Shown here: one piece after another, positions 35,364-43,334 of the stretch
Layout of the letters: every line of letters starts with the position of its first letter
Numbering within the stretch: the stretch's first letter is position 1
Origin: Pseudomonadota bacterium
Lineage (GTDB): Bacteria; Pseudomonadota; Alphaproteobacteria; Rhizobiales; Xanthobacteraceae
DNA: 58,749 nucleotides
Direction: 5' to 3'
Assembly (NCBI GenBank): GCA_023449855.1
Contig: JAEXHR010000045.1
Coordinates: 1-58,749, forward strand
The notes under the pieces: model-generated
Databases searched by the model: none
What the model was told of the DNA's origin: nothing
Seen by the model: only the letters and a program-made list of their open reading frames with translations
Position numbers and translations under genes: made by a program

Positions 35364-36713
35364 GTGCCGACTTCCATACACGCAAAGCAAGCCTTACTTC
35401 GAAGCGGCTGGGTCAGGGACGTGAGGTTGACGTTCGATTCAGGAAGGATCTCTTCCGTTTCGACCGGTGCGCCCCCTGACGCGAACGATGACCGTGTGGG
35501 CTATCTAATCCCTGGCATGTCGAACGTTCATAGCCACGCATTTCAGAGAGGCATGGCAGGCCTTGCCGAAATCCGTGGCCCCGCTGAAGACACATTCTGG
35601 AGTTGGCGCCAGGTGATGTATCACTTCGCTTTGCGAATGACGCCGGACGATGCGGAAAGTGTTGCTGCGCAACTTTATATGGAAATGCTTGAGGCGGGCT
35701 TTACGCGCGTTGGCGAATTCCACTATCTTCATCACGATAAAAACGGTCACCGATATGACGATCTCGCGGAGATGGCCGATCGGATCGGAGCGGCAGCGGA
35801 ACGCACAGGTATAGCTTTAACATTGCTCCCCGTCTTCTACGCTCATGCAAACTTCGGCGGCACCGCCCCGACTGAGGGGCAAAGACGTTTCGTCAACTCG
35901 ATCGACGACTTCGCGAATCTGTTCGATCGATGTCGCGCTATAATGCGAAATTTGCCAGGAGCTACCCTTGGCGTTGCCCCACACAGCCTCCGAGCGGTGA
36001 CTCCGGAGGAACTTGCGGCCGTGATAGCCCTTGCCGAGACAGGACCGATCCACATGCACATCGCAGAACAGGTCAAGGAAATCGAGGACTGCGTCGCGTG
36101 GTCCGGGCGGCGACCGATCTCATGGTTGTTCGAGCACGTCGCCGTGGATAGACGCTGGTGCTTGATCCACGCGACTCACATGACACCGGACGAGACCAGC
36201 GCCCTCGCATCCAGTGGAGCCGTTGCAGGGCTCTGCCCGGTAACAGAAGCAAATCTGGGAGACGGCTTCTTCCCCGCCGCCGACTATCGAGCCGCTGGCG
36301 GAACTTTTGGAGTGGGATCGGACTCTAATGTACTCATCGGTATCGGTGATGAATTGCGGCAACTCGAGTATTCGCAACGTCTAACGAGACGATCGCGAAA
36401 TGTGCTGACCGACCCCGGGAAATCTACCGCGGCAGCCCTGTTCGGAGAAGCTCTTTCGGGCGGAGCAAGAGCGCTGGGTGTCGAAGCAGGGATCGATGTC
36501 GGCCAAGCCGCCGACCTCGTTCATCTGGCTTCTGCGGACAACCTCGACCTCGACGGCGATACACTCCTAGACTCGTGGATATTCGCCGCCAGGGCCCGGG
36601 CGGAAGATGTCTGGGTCGGCGGGCGTAAGGTCGTCAAAGCGGGACGGCACGTTTCACGGGATACGATCTCCTATCGCTTTCAACGCGCGATGTCGCGCAT
36701 GATTGCCAATTGA
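35364..36713 (+). CDS. hutF: Formimidoylglutamate deiminase
   Basis: Converts N-formimino-L-glutamate to N-formylglutamate and ammonia, which commits the pathway to HutG. 449 residues from GTG 35364, with AAGGA upstream. Amidohydrolase motifs are VHSHAFQRGMAGL (about 54-66), HMHIAEQVKEIEDC, the His in LIHATHMTP, and VGSDSN. It is transcribed away from hutI. It is the last intact gene before the right end of the element. Confidence 0.95.
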   Translation: MPTSIHAKQALLRSGWVRDVRLTFDSGRISSVSTGAPPDANDDRVGYLIPGMSNVHSHAFQRGMAGLAEIRGPAEDTFWSWRQVMYHFALRMTPDDAESVAAQLYMEMLEAGFTRVGEFHYLHHDKNGHRYDDLAEMADRIGAAAERTGIALTLLPVFYAHANFGGTAPTEGQRRFVNSIDDFANLFDRCRAIMRNLPGATLGVAPHSLRAVTPEELAAVIALAETGPIHMHIAEQVKEIEDCVAWSGRRPISWLFEHVAVDRRWCLIHATHMTPDETSALASSGAVAGLCPVTEANLGDGFFPAADYRAAGGTFGVGSDSNVLIGIGDELRQLEYSQRLTRRSRNVLTDPGKSTAAALFGEALSGGARALGVEAGIDVGQAADLVHLASADNLDLDGDTLLDSWIFAARARAEDVWVGGRKVVKAGRHVSRDTISYRFQRAMSRMIAN

Positions 36714-36984
36714 TGATCCGGGCTCACGTCATGCTCGACGCCTTCCTAACCGAGTGCTTTGGTCGGCGGTCCATTTCGGCCCAAACGTAACAGATCCATC
36801 TGCTTCGGTTTGGCTAACTTATGACGTCCACACAGCGCCCACCATAGCATCAATCCATGCGATCCTAAAGCTGACGCACGAGCATCCTTGCGCGCGCTCT
36901 ATTAATTCCGCGGCGTCTGTGCTCAAAACCTACTAATTTCCGACCGAAGGTGACAGTCAGCCAGCAATAAGTTTCGATACAGAA
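36714..36984. other. Gene-free right end of the element
   Basis: About 270 bp between the end of hutF and the stranded integrase end. Only weak open frames without domains. It probably holds the hutF transcript end. Confidence 0.4.
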
Positions 36985-37038
36985 TTAAACAGTAATTTCA
37001 ATCACATAAGTGTTCGCAGATTTGTTCTGAGTGGCGCG
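36985..37038 (-). pseudogene. Stranded native 3' end of the integrase gene
   Basis: On the minus strand, after GGCGCGCC, the codons ACT CAG AAC AAA TCT GCG AAC ... ACT GTT TAA read TQNKSANTYVIEITV and stop at 36985. In the excised circle this follows in frame after ...FVRKWRA of the integrase (6955-8619). So the fragment is the original C-terminus of that gene, separated from it by insertion, not a random frame. Confidence 0.75.
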
Positions 37039-37041
37039 CCA
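37010..37041. other. attR: right junction of the 30-kb element
   Basis: The core GGCGCGCCA (37033-37041) repeats the last nine bases of tRNA-Arg. On the element side are TGTTCG (37011-37016) and TTTGT (37021-37025), mirror images of CGAACA and ACAAA at attL, at equal distance from core base 5. The chromosome resumes to the right with AAACCACCGATTG, which should originally have followed the tRNA CCA. Confidence 0.8.
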
Positions 37042-37134
37042 AAACCACCGATTGCCCTTTATTGCCGCCGAAGCTACGCCCGAGCAAAGCGCGGGACATC
37101 GCCTGTGTACGGAAAAGCGTGAAAACGGCGAGGT

Positions 37135-37555
37135 TTGGCGGTGAAAAGTTCGAGTAGTTTCGGGTGGAACGGTTTCTGGTTCTCGCCGATGGTCGCGCTG
37201 TTCCATTCGCCAAACTTGCCGGGCACCTCGTTGTGGATTCCGAGCGCCAGTACGAAGATCAGCTGCTTCACGCCGTGGCCTGCATTGACGCGATCACGCT
37301 CTTCGCTTGCGCGTCGAGATCGCCGCCAGTGAGACTGGCGGCGACGATATCCTGCCCCTTGATTGCGTCGTTGAGTTTCCCGCTATCAAGCACATCGCTC
37401 TGCACGACTTGGGTGTTGGCGGGCATTGCGTCAGTTTCGTGGGGCTGCGGGCGAACAGCGTCAGCTCCACATCGCTGTAGCCACTGAGCATAGGGACCGC
37501 GTTGCGCGCGATCTAACCACTCGCGCCCAGGACAGGCACTTTCGTTATTTCCCAT
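37135..37555 (-). pseudogene. Decayed NmrA-like NAD(P)-binding protein gene
   Basis: Fragments in different frames from 37555 leftwards: VLGASG, then an in-frame TAG, then IARNAVPMLSGYSDVELTLF, then after a frameshift PANTQVVQSDVLDSGKLND and DIVAASLTGGDLDAQAK, and after another shift KQLIFVLALGIHNEVPGKFG. These match the Rossmann-fold NmrA/SDR-type proteins. The 3' end is missing shortly after SATIGEN. It lies just outside the element's right end, so it belongs to the chromosome. Confidence 0.8.
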
Positions 37556-37616
37556 CCCTCACAACTGCATGGAGCGGCGCCGAAGTCCGGCGCCGCTCCA
37601 TGAACAACGCGTGCGT

Positions 37617-38579
37617 TTATTCTGCCGCCTGCGGCCGGCTTGCGGCGGCTACGCTGCCGAGATGCGTCTTGAAGAACGGCACCGACTTTTCTAGCGCCCG
37701 GCGCACCGGTTCGGGCTTGTCGTAGAGGTCGTAATGCGACCATCCTTCGATCACCACCAGTTCCTTGTGCTTGGAAGCAGCGCGGCCATATAGCTCCATG
37801 CCATCGCGATAGGCGCCGAATCCGCCGGGCTTGTCACCAAACACAAGCATGATCGGCTGGGTCAGCAGCGTCTCGGCGAAGGCGAAGGCGTCCCATGCCA
37901 TCGCCGTGGCGGCATGTGACACCAGCATGCGCGTACCCGATCCCTTGGCCGGGCAGCGGTTGCGGTAATAGTCGGTTGCCTCCAGCACATCGATGTCGGT
38001 GATGCCTGCGGCTTTGCCCGCTTCGACGCTGGCGGGAAGGAAGATGTTGATCTGCTCGTCGGCACCCGCGTTCTCGGCGGTACGCTGCTTGGCCATGGCT
38101 TCCAGCGTTCCTGTGGGATCGAAGTTGCTGAAGCCTTCGCGCATGAGGCGCCCGAAGTTCACGCCGGTAATCGTGACCAGCGCCCTGATGCGCTTGTCGA
38201 TGATGGTCGCTTTCACCGAGTAACCGCCACCGCCGCAAATGCCGAGCATGCCAATGCGGTCAGGGTCGACATAGGACAGGGACTGAGCGTAGTCGATGAC
38301 GTCGCGATAGTCCTTCACCCGCTGTTCGGGGTCTTCGAGCCAGCGCGGTTCGCCACCGCTGCCGCCCTGGAAGCCGGCGTCGGGCACGATGACGACGAAG
38401 CCGGCTTTTGCCAGCGCCGCGCCATAGACATTGCCGGCGGTCTGCTCCTTGCAACTTCCGATGGGATGGTTCGATACCACTGCCGGATAGCTCTTGCCGG
38501 CGTCGAAATCGGGCGGGAAGTGAATATTGGCGGCAATATCCCAATACATGCCAGCATTACGAATCCTGACGGTTTCCAT
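37617..38579 (-). CDS. Alpha/beta hydrolase, dienelactone-hydrolase-like
   Basis: 320 residues, soluble. The nucleophile elbow reads MLGICGGGGYS (about 117-127), with Cys instead of Ser as in dienelactone hydrolases. The acid and His are probably in the later GDKPGG and WSHYDLYD segments. The early strand VVSNHPIGSCKEQTAG and GFQGGSGGEP are shared with the next gene, so the two are paralogues. The ribosome site AAGGAAG lies before ATG 38579. Substrate unknown. With the neighbour and the divergent LysR it looks like a small inducible catabolic or detoxifying operon. Confidence 0.85.
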   Translation of the reverse strand: METVRIRNAGMYWDIAANIHFPPDFDAGKSYPAVVSNHPIGSCKEQTAGNVYGAALAKAGFVVIVPDAGFQGGSGGEPRWLEDPEQRVKDYRDVIDYAQSLSYVDPDRIGMLGICGGGGYSVKATIIDKRIRALVTITGVNFGRLMREGFSNFDPTGTLEAMAKQRTAENAGADEQINIFLPASVEAGKAAGITDIDVLEATDYYRNRCPAKGSGTRMLVSHAATAMAWDAFAFAETLLTQPIMLVFGDKPGGFGAYRDGMELYGRAASKHKELVVIEGWSHYDLYDKPEPVRRALEKSVPFFKTHLGSVAAASRPQAAE

Positions 38580-38615
38580 GAGATCTTCCTTTTCTTATGG
38601 CATGGACGAGTATTG

Positions 38616-39560
38616 TTATTCGGCAGCTTGTTTCACGATTGTGCCGGTCAGTTTCTGCCGGAAGAACGGCGCGAGCACTGACACCGCCTCATCGACAAAC
38701 GCCTGACCGTCATAGAGATCCATGTGGTTGGCGCCCTCGACTACATGGAAGGATTTGTCCGTGCTCGCGGCACGGTCGAAGAGGTCGTCGCTCATCCACT
38801 TGCTGCCCGCCACGCTGCCGGCGACGATCTGGATCGGTTGAGTCAGATAGACGTCGGCCATGTGATAGGCATCGTAGGTGATGATCTGATTGAGGCTGCG
38901 CAGCGTCGCGAAGCCGGGCGCTGTCGCGCATTCTGCGCGCGGCGTGTGGTAATATTCCCAGGCCTGCCGCAGCTCCTCGTTCGGTGCGTCCTTCTCGGTC
39001 AGTGGCGCCAGCGGCATGGTCGCGTAACCCTTGCCCTCCGCGTCCGAAGTGCGAGCATTCGAACCGGCCTCGACATAGGGCAGCGCGTCGATCGACTTGA
39101 CGTTGTTTTCCCAACCGTTGCGGAACATCGAGCCGATGTTGACTGCGCTCACCGTGCCGATCGCCTTGATGCGGCGGTCCTGGATCGCGGCATTGGCGGT
39201 GTAGCCGGCTCCTGCGCAGATACCCATGGCGCCAATCCGCTCCCTGTCGACGTAGGGCAGCGTGGTCAGATGGTCGATGACGGCGCTGACATCCTCGGTG
39301 CTGATATAGGGATTTTCGAGCTGGCGCGGTTCGCCGCCGCTCTCGCCCTGATAGGAACGATCGAATGCGATGGTGACGAAGCCCTGTTCGGCGAACTTCC
39401 TGGCGTAGGTGCCAGCGGTCTGCTCCTTCACGCCGCCGCCCGGATGCGAAACAACGATTGCGGGATAGTTCCTTTTCTCGTCGAAGCCTTCGGGAAAGTT
39501 GATCACTGCCGACATGGCGATGGTCGGGTTGTTCGAATTGTTGAAGCTGATCTTGCGCAT
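38616..39560 (-). CDS. Alpha/beta hydrolase, paralogue of the preceding gene
   Basis: 314 residues from ATG 39560 (MRKISFNNSNNPT), with AAGGAG upstream; an upstream reading would add 24 unsupported residues. The elbow is AMGICAGAGYTA (Cys nucleophile), with VVSHPGGGVKEQTAG, YQGESGGEPRQLE and a C-terminal ANHMDLYD. The same layout as the product of 37617-38579 suggests duplication. First gene of the two-gene operon. It is divergent from the LysR gene across 138 bp. Confidence 0.85.
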   Translation of the reverse strand: MRKISFNNSNNPTIAMSAVINFPEGFDEKRNYPAIVVSHPGGGVKEQTAGTYARKFAEQGFVTIAFDRSYQGESGGEPRQLENPYISTEDVSAVIDHLTTLPYVDRERIGAMGICAGAGYTANAAIQDRRIKAIGTVSAVNIGSMFRNGWENNVKSIDALPYVEAGSNARTSDAEGKGYATMPLAPLTEKDAPNEELRQAWEYYHTPRAECATAPGFATLRSLNQIITYDAYHMADVYLTQPIQIVAGSVAGSKWMSDDLFDRAASTDKSFHVVEGANHMDLYDGQAFVDEAVSVLAPFFRQKLTGTIVKQAAE

Positions 39561-39682
39561 TTCCAGTCTCCTTCTGTTGAACCGGGGGCCGCTCGAGATG
39601 CTGTCGGGGCAGCCCCTTGCCGATGGGGGCAATCTAGGTCAGAAAGATTGTGTCGATTAGGCAGGGAATTAATATTTGGTCT

Positions 39683-39696
39683 ATCACTGGAGTGAT
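39683..39696. promoter_or_regulatory. Palindrome overlapping the LysR gene's ribosome site
   Basis: ATCACT-GG-AGTGAT, a perfect 6-bp inverted repeat that ends 2 nt before the ATG and includes the GGAG ribosome site. A likely autoregulatory operator in the divergent hydrolase/LysR promoter region. Confidence 0.5.
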
Positions 39697-39698
39697 GA

Positions 39699-40592
39699 AT
39701 GCGGCGGGATGAGATCGCCGATCTGGCGGCGTTCGTCGTCGTCGCCGAGGAGCGCAGTTTTACCAAGGCAGCGGCGCGTCTCGGCATGGCGCAATCCGCG
39801 CTCAGTCAGATCGTGCGACGGATTGAGGCGCGGCTGGGTGTGCGGCTGCTGTCGCGCACGACACGCAGCGTAGCACCGACCGAAGCGGGTGAGCGGCTGA
39901 TGGCGACGCTTGGTCCCATGCTGTTCGATCTGGACGCCGCAGTTGCCTCGCTGGGCGAACTTCGCGATCGACCGTCTGGCACGATCCGGATCACCACTGT
40001 CGAGCATGCTGCCAAGACCATCATCGTGCCGACTATGAAGCGGCTCCTTCCGGATAACCCGGACATCACGGTGGAGCTCACTATCGACTACGGTCTTTCC
40101 GATGTCGTGGCTGACCGTTTTGACGCCGGTGTCAGGCTCGGTGGGGAGATAGCGAAAGACATGATCGCGGTGCGTATCGGGCCTGACATCCCGATGGCGA
40201 TCGTCGGCTCGCTGGATTATTTCCGCACGCACGCTGTCCCGAATTCGCCGGCGCAATTGATCGATCACCGCGCGATCAATCTGCGCCTGCCGACCTCCGG
40301 CACGCTGAACAAATGGCGATTAATGCGCGGCGGCCGCGAGGCGCGGGTAAGGGTCGACGGGCCGCTCGTTTTCAATACGATCGACTTGATCCTCGATGCC
40401 GCGCTCGACGGTCACGGCCTTGCGTATCTGCCGCTCGATCAAGTCCAGCGCCATCTAGACGATCGCCGGCTGGTGCGGGTCCTGGGCAAGTACACGCCCG
40501 ATCTTCCCGGCTATCACCTCTATTATCCGCACCGGCAACATGCTTCGTCTGCATTCACCCTTCTAGTGGAGACGCTAAGATTCCGCGCGTGA
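39699..40592 (+). CDS. LysR-family transcriptional regulator
   Basis: 297 residues, normal length. The N-terminal helix-turn-helix is LAAFVVVAEERSFTKAAARLGMAQSALSQ (about residues 9-37), followed by the family linker RRIEARLGVRLLSRTTRSVAPTEAG. The C-terminal domain is of the periplasmic-binding type. The divergent arrangement with two dienelactone-hydrolase-like genes suggests it controls them. Effector unknown. Confidence 0.93.
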   Translation: MRRDEIADLAAFVVVAEERSFTKAAARLGMAQSALSQIVRRIEARLGVRLLSRTTRSVAPTEAGERLMATLGPMLFDLDAAVASLGELRDRPSGTIRITTVEHAAKTIIVPTMKRLLPDNPDITVELTIDYGLSDVVADRFDAGVRLGGEIAKDMIAVRIGPDIPMAIVGSLDYFRTHAVPNSPAQLIDHRAINLRLPTSGTLNKWRLMRGGREARVRVDGPLVFNTIDLILDAALDGHGLAYLPLDQVQRHLDDRRLVRVLGKYTPDLPGYHLYYPHRQHASSAFTLLVETLRFRA

Positions 40593-40774
40593 AGGTGATT
40601 GCCCAGGATCGCGTCCCAAATACGCCAAGCCCTTGAGCGATGGCAGTTTCTTCAAAAATGGCGATAGGTCAGCTTTAGGAGAGCCTTTGAGGGCTGTGGA
40701 GTAGACATCGTTCTCATCATCATCCGGCACGGCGCGCCATTCTCAGAAAGCGGTGACACACGCTTCCAGCGTGT

Positions 40775-42118
40775 TCATTCCGTCGAATCGTAGTCGTACT
40801 GCTTCTCGTTCAGCATCGCAGCCAGGGTACGCAGGCCGATATCGAGCTGATCCATCGGCGGTGTCGCCAAAGCCAGTCTTATGGCATTGGGGGCATGGCC
40901 AGGTGTGACCGAGAAAGTTGCGGACGGCGTCAACGCGATGTCGCGCCTGGCTGCAGCTGCGACGAAATCCTGCGATCGCCAGTGCGGTGGGAGCGTCAGC
41001 CATAGATGGTAGCATTTCTCATTGGCCTGGATCTCGAAATCTGACAGGCGATCCGCTGCCAACTTATGACGAGCGCGCGCGTCAAGGCGCTTCAGTCTTG
41101 TAAGTTCGGAGACCGTGCCGTCGCCAATCATTCGTTGTGCTGCGGCAAACGCGAAGCCCGATGCGGTCCATCCTCCTGATCGTACCGCGGCCATCACCCG
41201 TTCCCGCAATCGGTGTGGAGGCACAACGAAGCCCAATGTCAGGCCCGGCGCCACTTTTTTCGAGAGGCTGTCGAGAACGATGCAAGAATCCGGCGCAAGT
41301 GCAGCGAGCGGCGGCTCGTCATCGAGAAAGCCATAGATGTTGTCCTCGATCACCGGAATGCCGAGCTTGTCGATCACGCGCAGGAGATCCGTCCGGCGCG
41401 ACGTTTTCATGGTGATGCCCAAGGGATTGTGGACGTTCGGCTGGATGTAGATGGCGGAGAGCTGGGCCTCGCGATGGGCCTTTTCGACGGCATCGGGTCT
41501 GACGCCGTCTTTATCCATCGCGAGGGGCACCAAGGTAATCCCCAAACGGGGAGCGATGCCCTTGATAAAGGGATAGGTCAGAGACTCCACACCGCACCGG
41601 CCGCCTGGAGGGACCGTTGCTTCGAGCGCTGCAGCGATGGACTGACGACCGTTGCCGGTGAAGACGAGCTGGTCGGGCGCGGGTGCCCATGTGCCCCGCG
41701 ACAGATAGGTGGCTCCCATGCTGCGGATTGTCGCCGTCCCGATGCTGGTTGCCTGCCGCAATGCGTCCTCCAGCGCGGATGGTTGGTCGAGACCGGCGAG
41801 GCTCTTCGAGATGAGTGCAGCCTGCCCGGCGAGCAGCGGGTAGTTGAACTGGAAATCAATTCGGGTGCCGTACGGCTCACCGGCGTCTGCGGCGGCGCGC
41901 TTCGTCTTGCCGGCGATAAAGGTGCCTCTGCCGACTTCGCCGACGGCAAGGCCACGACGGAGCAACTCGGCATAGACGCGACTTGCCGTCGAGACAGCAA
42001 TATTGCGCTCATAGGCAAAGCTGCGCTGTGGCGGGAGGCGATCTCCCTGCTTGAGTTTGCCCGCGGCGATGTCCGCTGCAATCGCGTCGGCGAGACCTAG
42101 ATAGTCGGATTTCGACAT
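40775..42118 (-). CDS. MocR-type GntR/aminotransferase regulator
   Basis: 447 residues from ATG 42118 (MSKSDYLGLADAIAAD). The N-terminal winged helix has LPPQRSFAYERNIAVSTASRVYAEL. The C-terminal PLP aminotransferase-like domain has YIQPNVHNPLGI, the PLP-lysine segment VLDSLSKKVAPGLTLGF, and IRLALATP near the end. MocR proteins sense PLP or amines and usually bind direct repeats; a pair of ATTGCACCGA repeats lies right at the start (42120-42152). The divergent TauE/SafE permease gene is a candidate target. Confidence 0.9.
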   Translation of the reverse strand: MSKSDYLGLADAIAADIAAGKLKQGDRLPPQRSFAYERNIAVSTASRVYAELLRRGLAVGEVGRGTFIAGKTKRAAADAGEPYGTRIDFQFNYPLLAGQAALISKSLAGLDQPSALEDALRQATSIGTATIRSMGATYLSRGTWAPAPDQLVFTGNGRQSIAAALEATVPPGGRCGVESLTYPFIKGIAPRLGITLVPLAMDKDGVRPDAVEKAHREAQLSAIYIQPNVHNPLGITMKTSRRTDLLRVIDKLGIPVIEDNIYGFLDDEPPLAALAPDSCIVLDSLSKKVAPGLTLGFVVPPHRLRERVMAAVRSGGWTASGFAFAAAQRMIGDGTVSELTRLKRLDARARHKLAADRLSDFEIQANEKCYHLWLTLPPHWRSQDFVAAAARRDIALTPSATFSVTPGHAPNAIRLALATPPMDQLDIGLRTLAAMLNEKQYDYDSTE

Positions 42119-42119
42119 T

Positions 42120-42152
42120 ATTGCACCGAGATCAATGTTTTGATTGCACCGA
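42120..42152. promoter_or_regulatory. Direct repeat next to the MocR start
   Basis: ATTGCACCGA at 42120-42129 and again at 42143-42152, 23 bp apart (about two helix turns), immediately before the regulator's ATG. MocR regulators commonly bind such direct repeats, so this is a candidate site for self-control and for the divergent permease gene. Confidence 0.55.
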
Positions 42153-42464
42153 TATATGTATCGGATCATTTTGCGCGCATCAACACGACCGTTCTGAAGC
42201 CGCGCAGGCTCCAACGGTCAGACGCGCAAGCTTCCAGAGGACGATTGCTCCGGACACAGCGCGTGGCTCTGGGCACCTTTCCGGGAGATCGGACATGTCA
42301 GCACGTCTCAACACAATCGCCCGGTGCGGGCGTTTGGACGCTGGTGTTCGACGGATCGATACTCCAGCCGACGAGGTCCAGGGCCATGTCGCCCGACACG
42401 CCGAGGTCGCAAGTTCGACGACTCTGAAGCGGGAGACAGCGGCATTTGTGGCAGAGGCTCAGTC

Positions 42465-43223
42465 ATGGAGCTGACGATCCTCGGGATTCTGGTCGCCGTT
42501 GGCGGCGTGTTTTTGATCAGCTTCATGAGGGGAGCGTTCGGGGGCGGCTTTGCGATCATCGGTATCCCGGTTCTGTCGTTGGTGATGGACCCTGTGGCGG
42601 CGGGTGGCTTGCTGGCGCCGCTGTTCGTCGCGATGGACATCATCGCATTGCGTTACTGGAAGCCGTCGACATGGTCGAAGCCAGACCTGTTGCCGCTTCT
42701 GCCAGGGCTGCTAACCGGTATTGCAGCGGGATACCTGTTGTTTCGCACCCTCGATCGCCACACGATCGAGATCGTGATGGCCGTGATCACGCTTGCCTTT
42801 GTCGGGCTGTGGCTCGCGCGAGGCGGGGATGTGACGAGGCGTCCGCGCTCCACGCAAAAGGCCGTCACTGCCGGTTTTGCTTCGGGTGTCACCACGATGG
42901 TCGCCCATTCAGGCGGGCCGCCGCTCGCGATGTATTTGCTGCCCCTCGGTCTCAGTAAGGAGATCTATGCTGGAACGACGAGCATGTTCTTCACGGTTGG
43001 CAACGCCACCAAGCTGGGACCCTGGCTGCTGCTGTCGCAGCCGCAGGGAAAGACGTGGGAACTGATGGCAATCTGCTTGTTGGTTGTTCCGGCAGGTGTA
43101 TGGGGCGGTTGGCGATTTCATGGTGTGCTGGACCAACAGCAGGTCTATCGAGCCTGTTACGGCTTGCTGACGGTGACGGCACTTAAGCTGCTCTGGGACG
43201 GTATTTCCGGCTACATTGCGTGA
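42465..43223 (+). CDS. TauE/SafE family anion permease
   Basis: 252 residues with about eight membrane helices. The family pattern FMRGAFGGGFAIIGIPVLSL (about 22-41) and a mirrored second half with TAGFASGVTTMVAHSGGPPLAMYLL (split in the protein around 141-165) are clear. Members export or import sulfite, sulfoacetate and other organosulfur anions; the substrate here is unknown. I use ATG 42465, since the longer upstream frame is low-complexity and basic. It is divergent from the MocR regulator, about 350 bp apart. Confidence 0.9.
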   Translation: MELTILGILVAVGGVFLISFMRGAFGGGFAIIGIPVLSLVMDPVAAGGLLAPLFVAMDIIALRYWKPSTWSKPDLLPLLPGLLTGIAAGYLLFRTLDRHTIEIVMAVITLAFVGLWLARGGDVTRRPRSTQKAVTAGFASGVTTMVAHSGGPPLAMYLLPLGLSKEIYAGTTSMFFTVGNATKLGPWLLLSQPQGKTWELMAICLLVVPAGVWGGWRFHGVLDQQQVYRACYGLLTVTALKLLWDGISGYIA

Positions 43224-43334
43224 TCACCGGTGCTGCCTGTTGCACCTGCGACGCTAGCGTCCAGGAAGTCATCGGCTTCTGAGTGGACGAAGATCACCGC
43301 GCGTCATTATTCTGCTGACGATCCTCACCAACCT

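Larger units (their letters stand above)
6980..37037. mobile_element. Integrative mobilizable element at tRNA-Arg carrying urocanate catabolism genes
   Basis: About 30,057 bp between the two copies of GGCGCGCCA. The left end has a serine integrase reading into the tRNA. The interior carries a MobF relaxase, a coupling protein and a ParA-like ATPase but no type IV secretion channel genes, so transfer would need a helper. The right half holds a hut catabolic cluster with its importer and repressor. The DNA inside looks less GC-rich than on either side (seen by eye). The displaced 3' end of the integrase gene at 36985-37038 completes the integrase frame if the ends are joined, which fixes the boundaries. 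The IS3 wreck at 22.5-23.1 kb suggests the element was built in steps. Confidence 0.85.
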
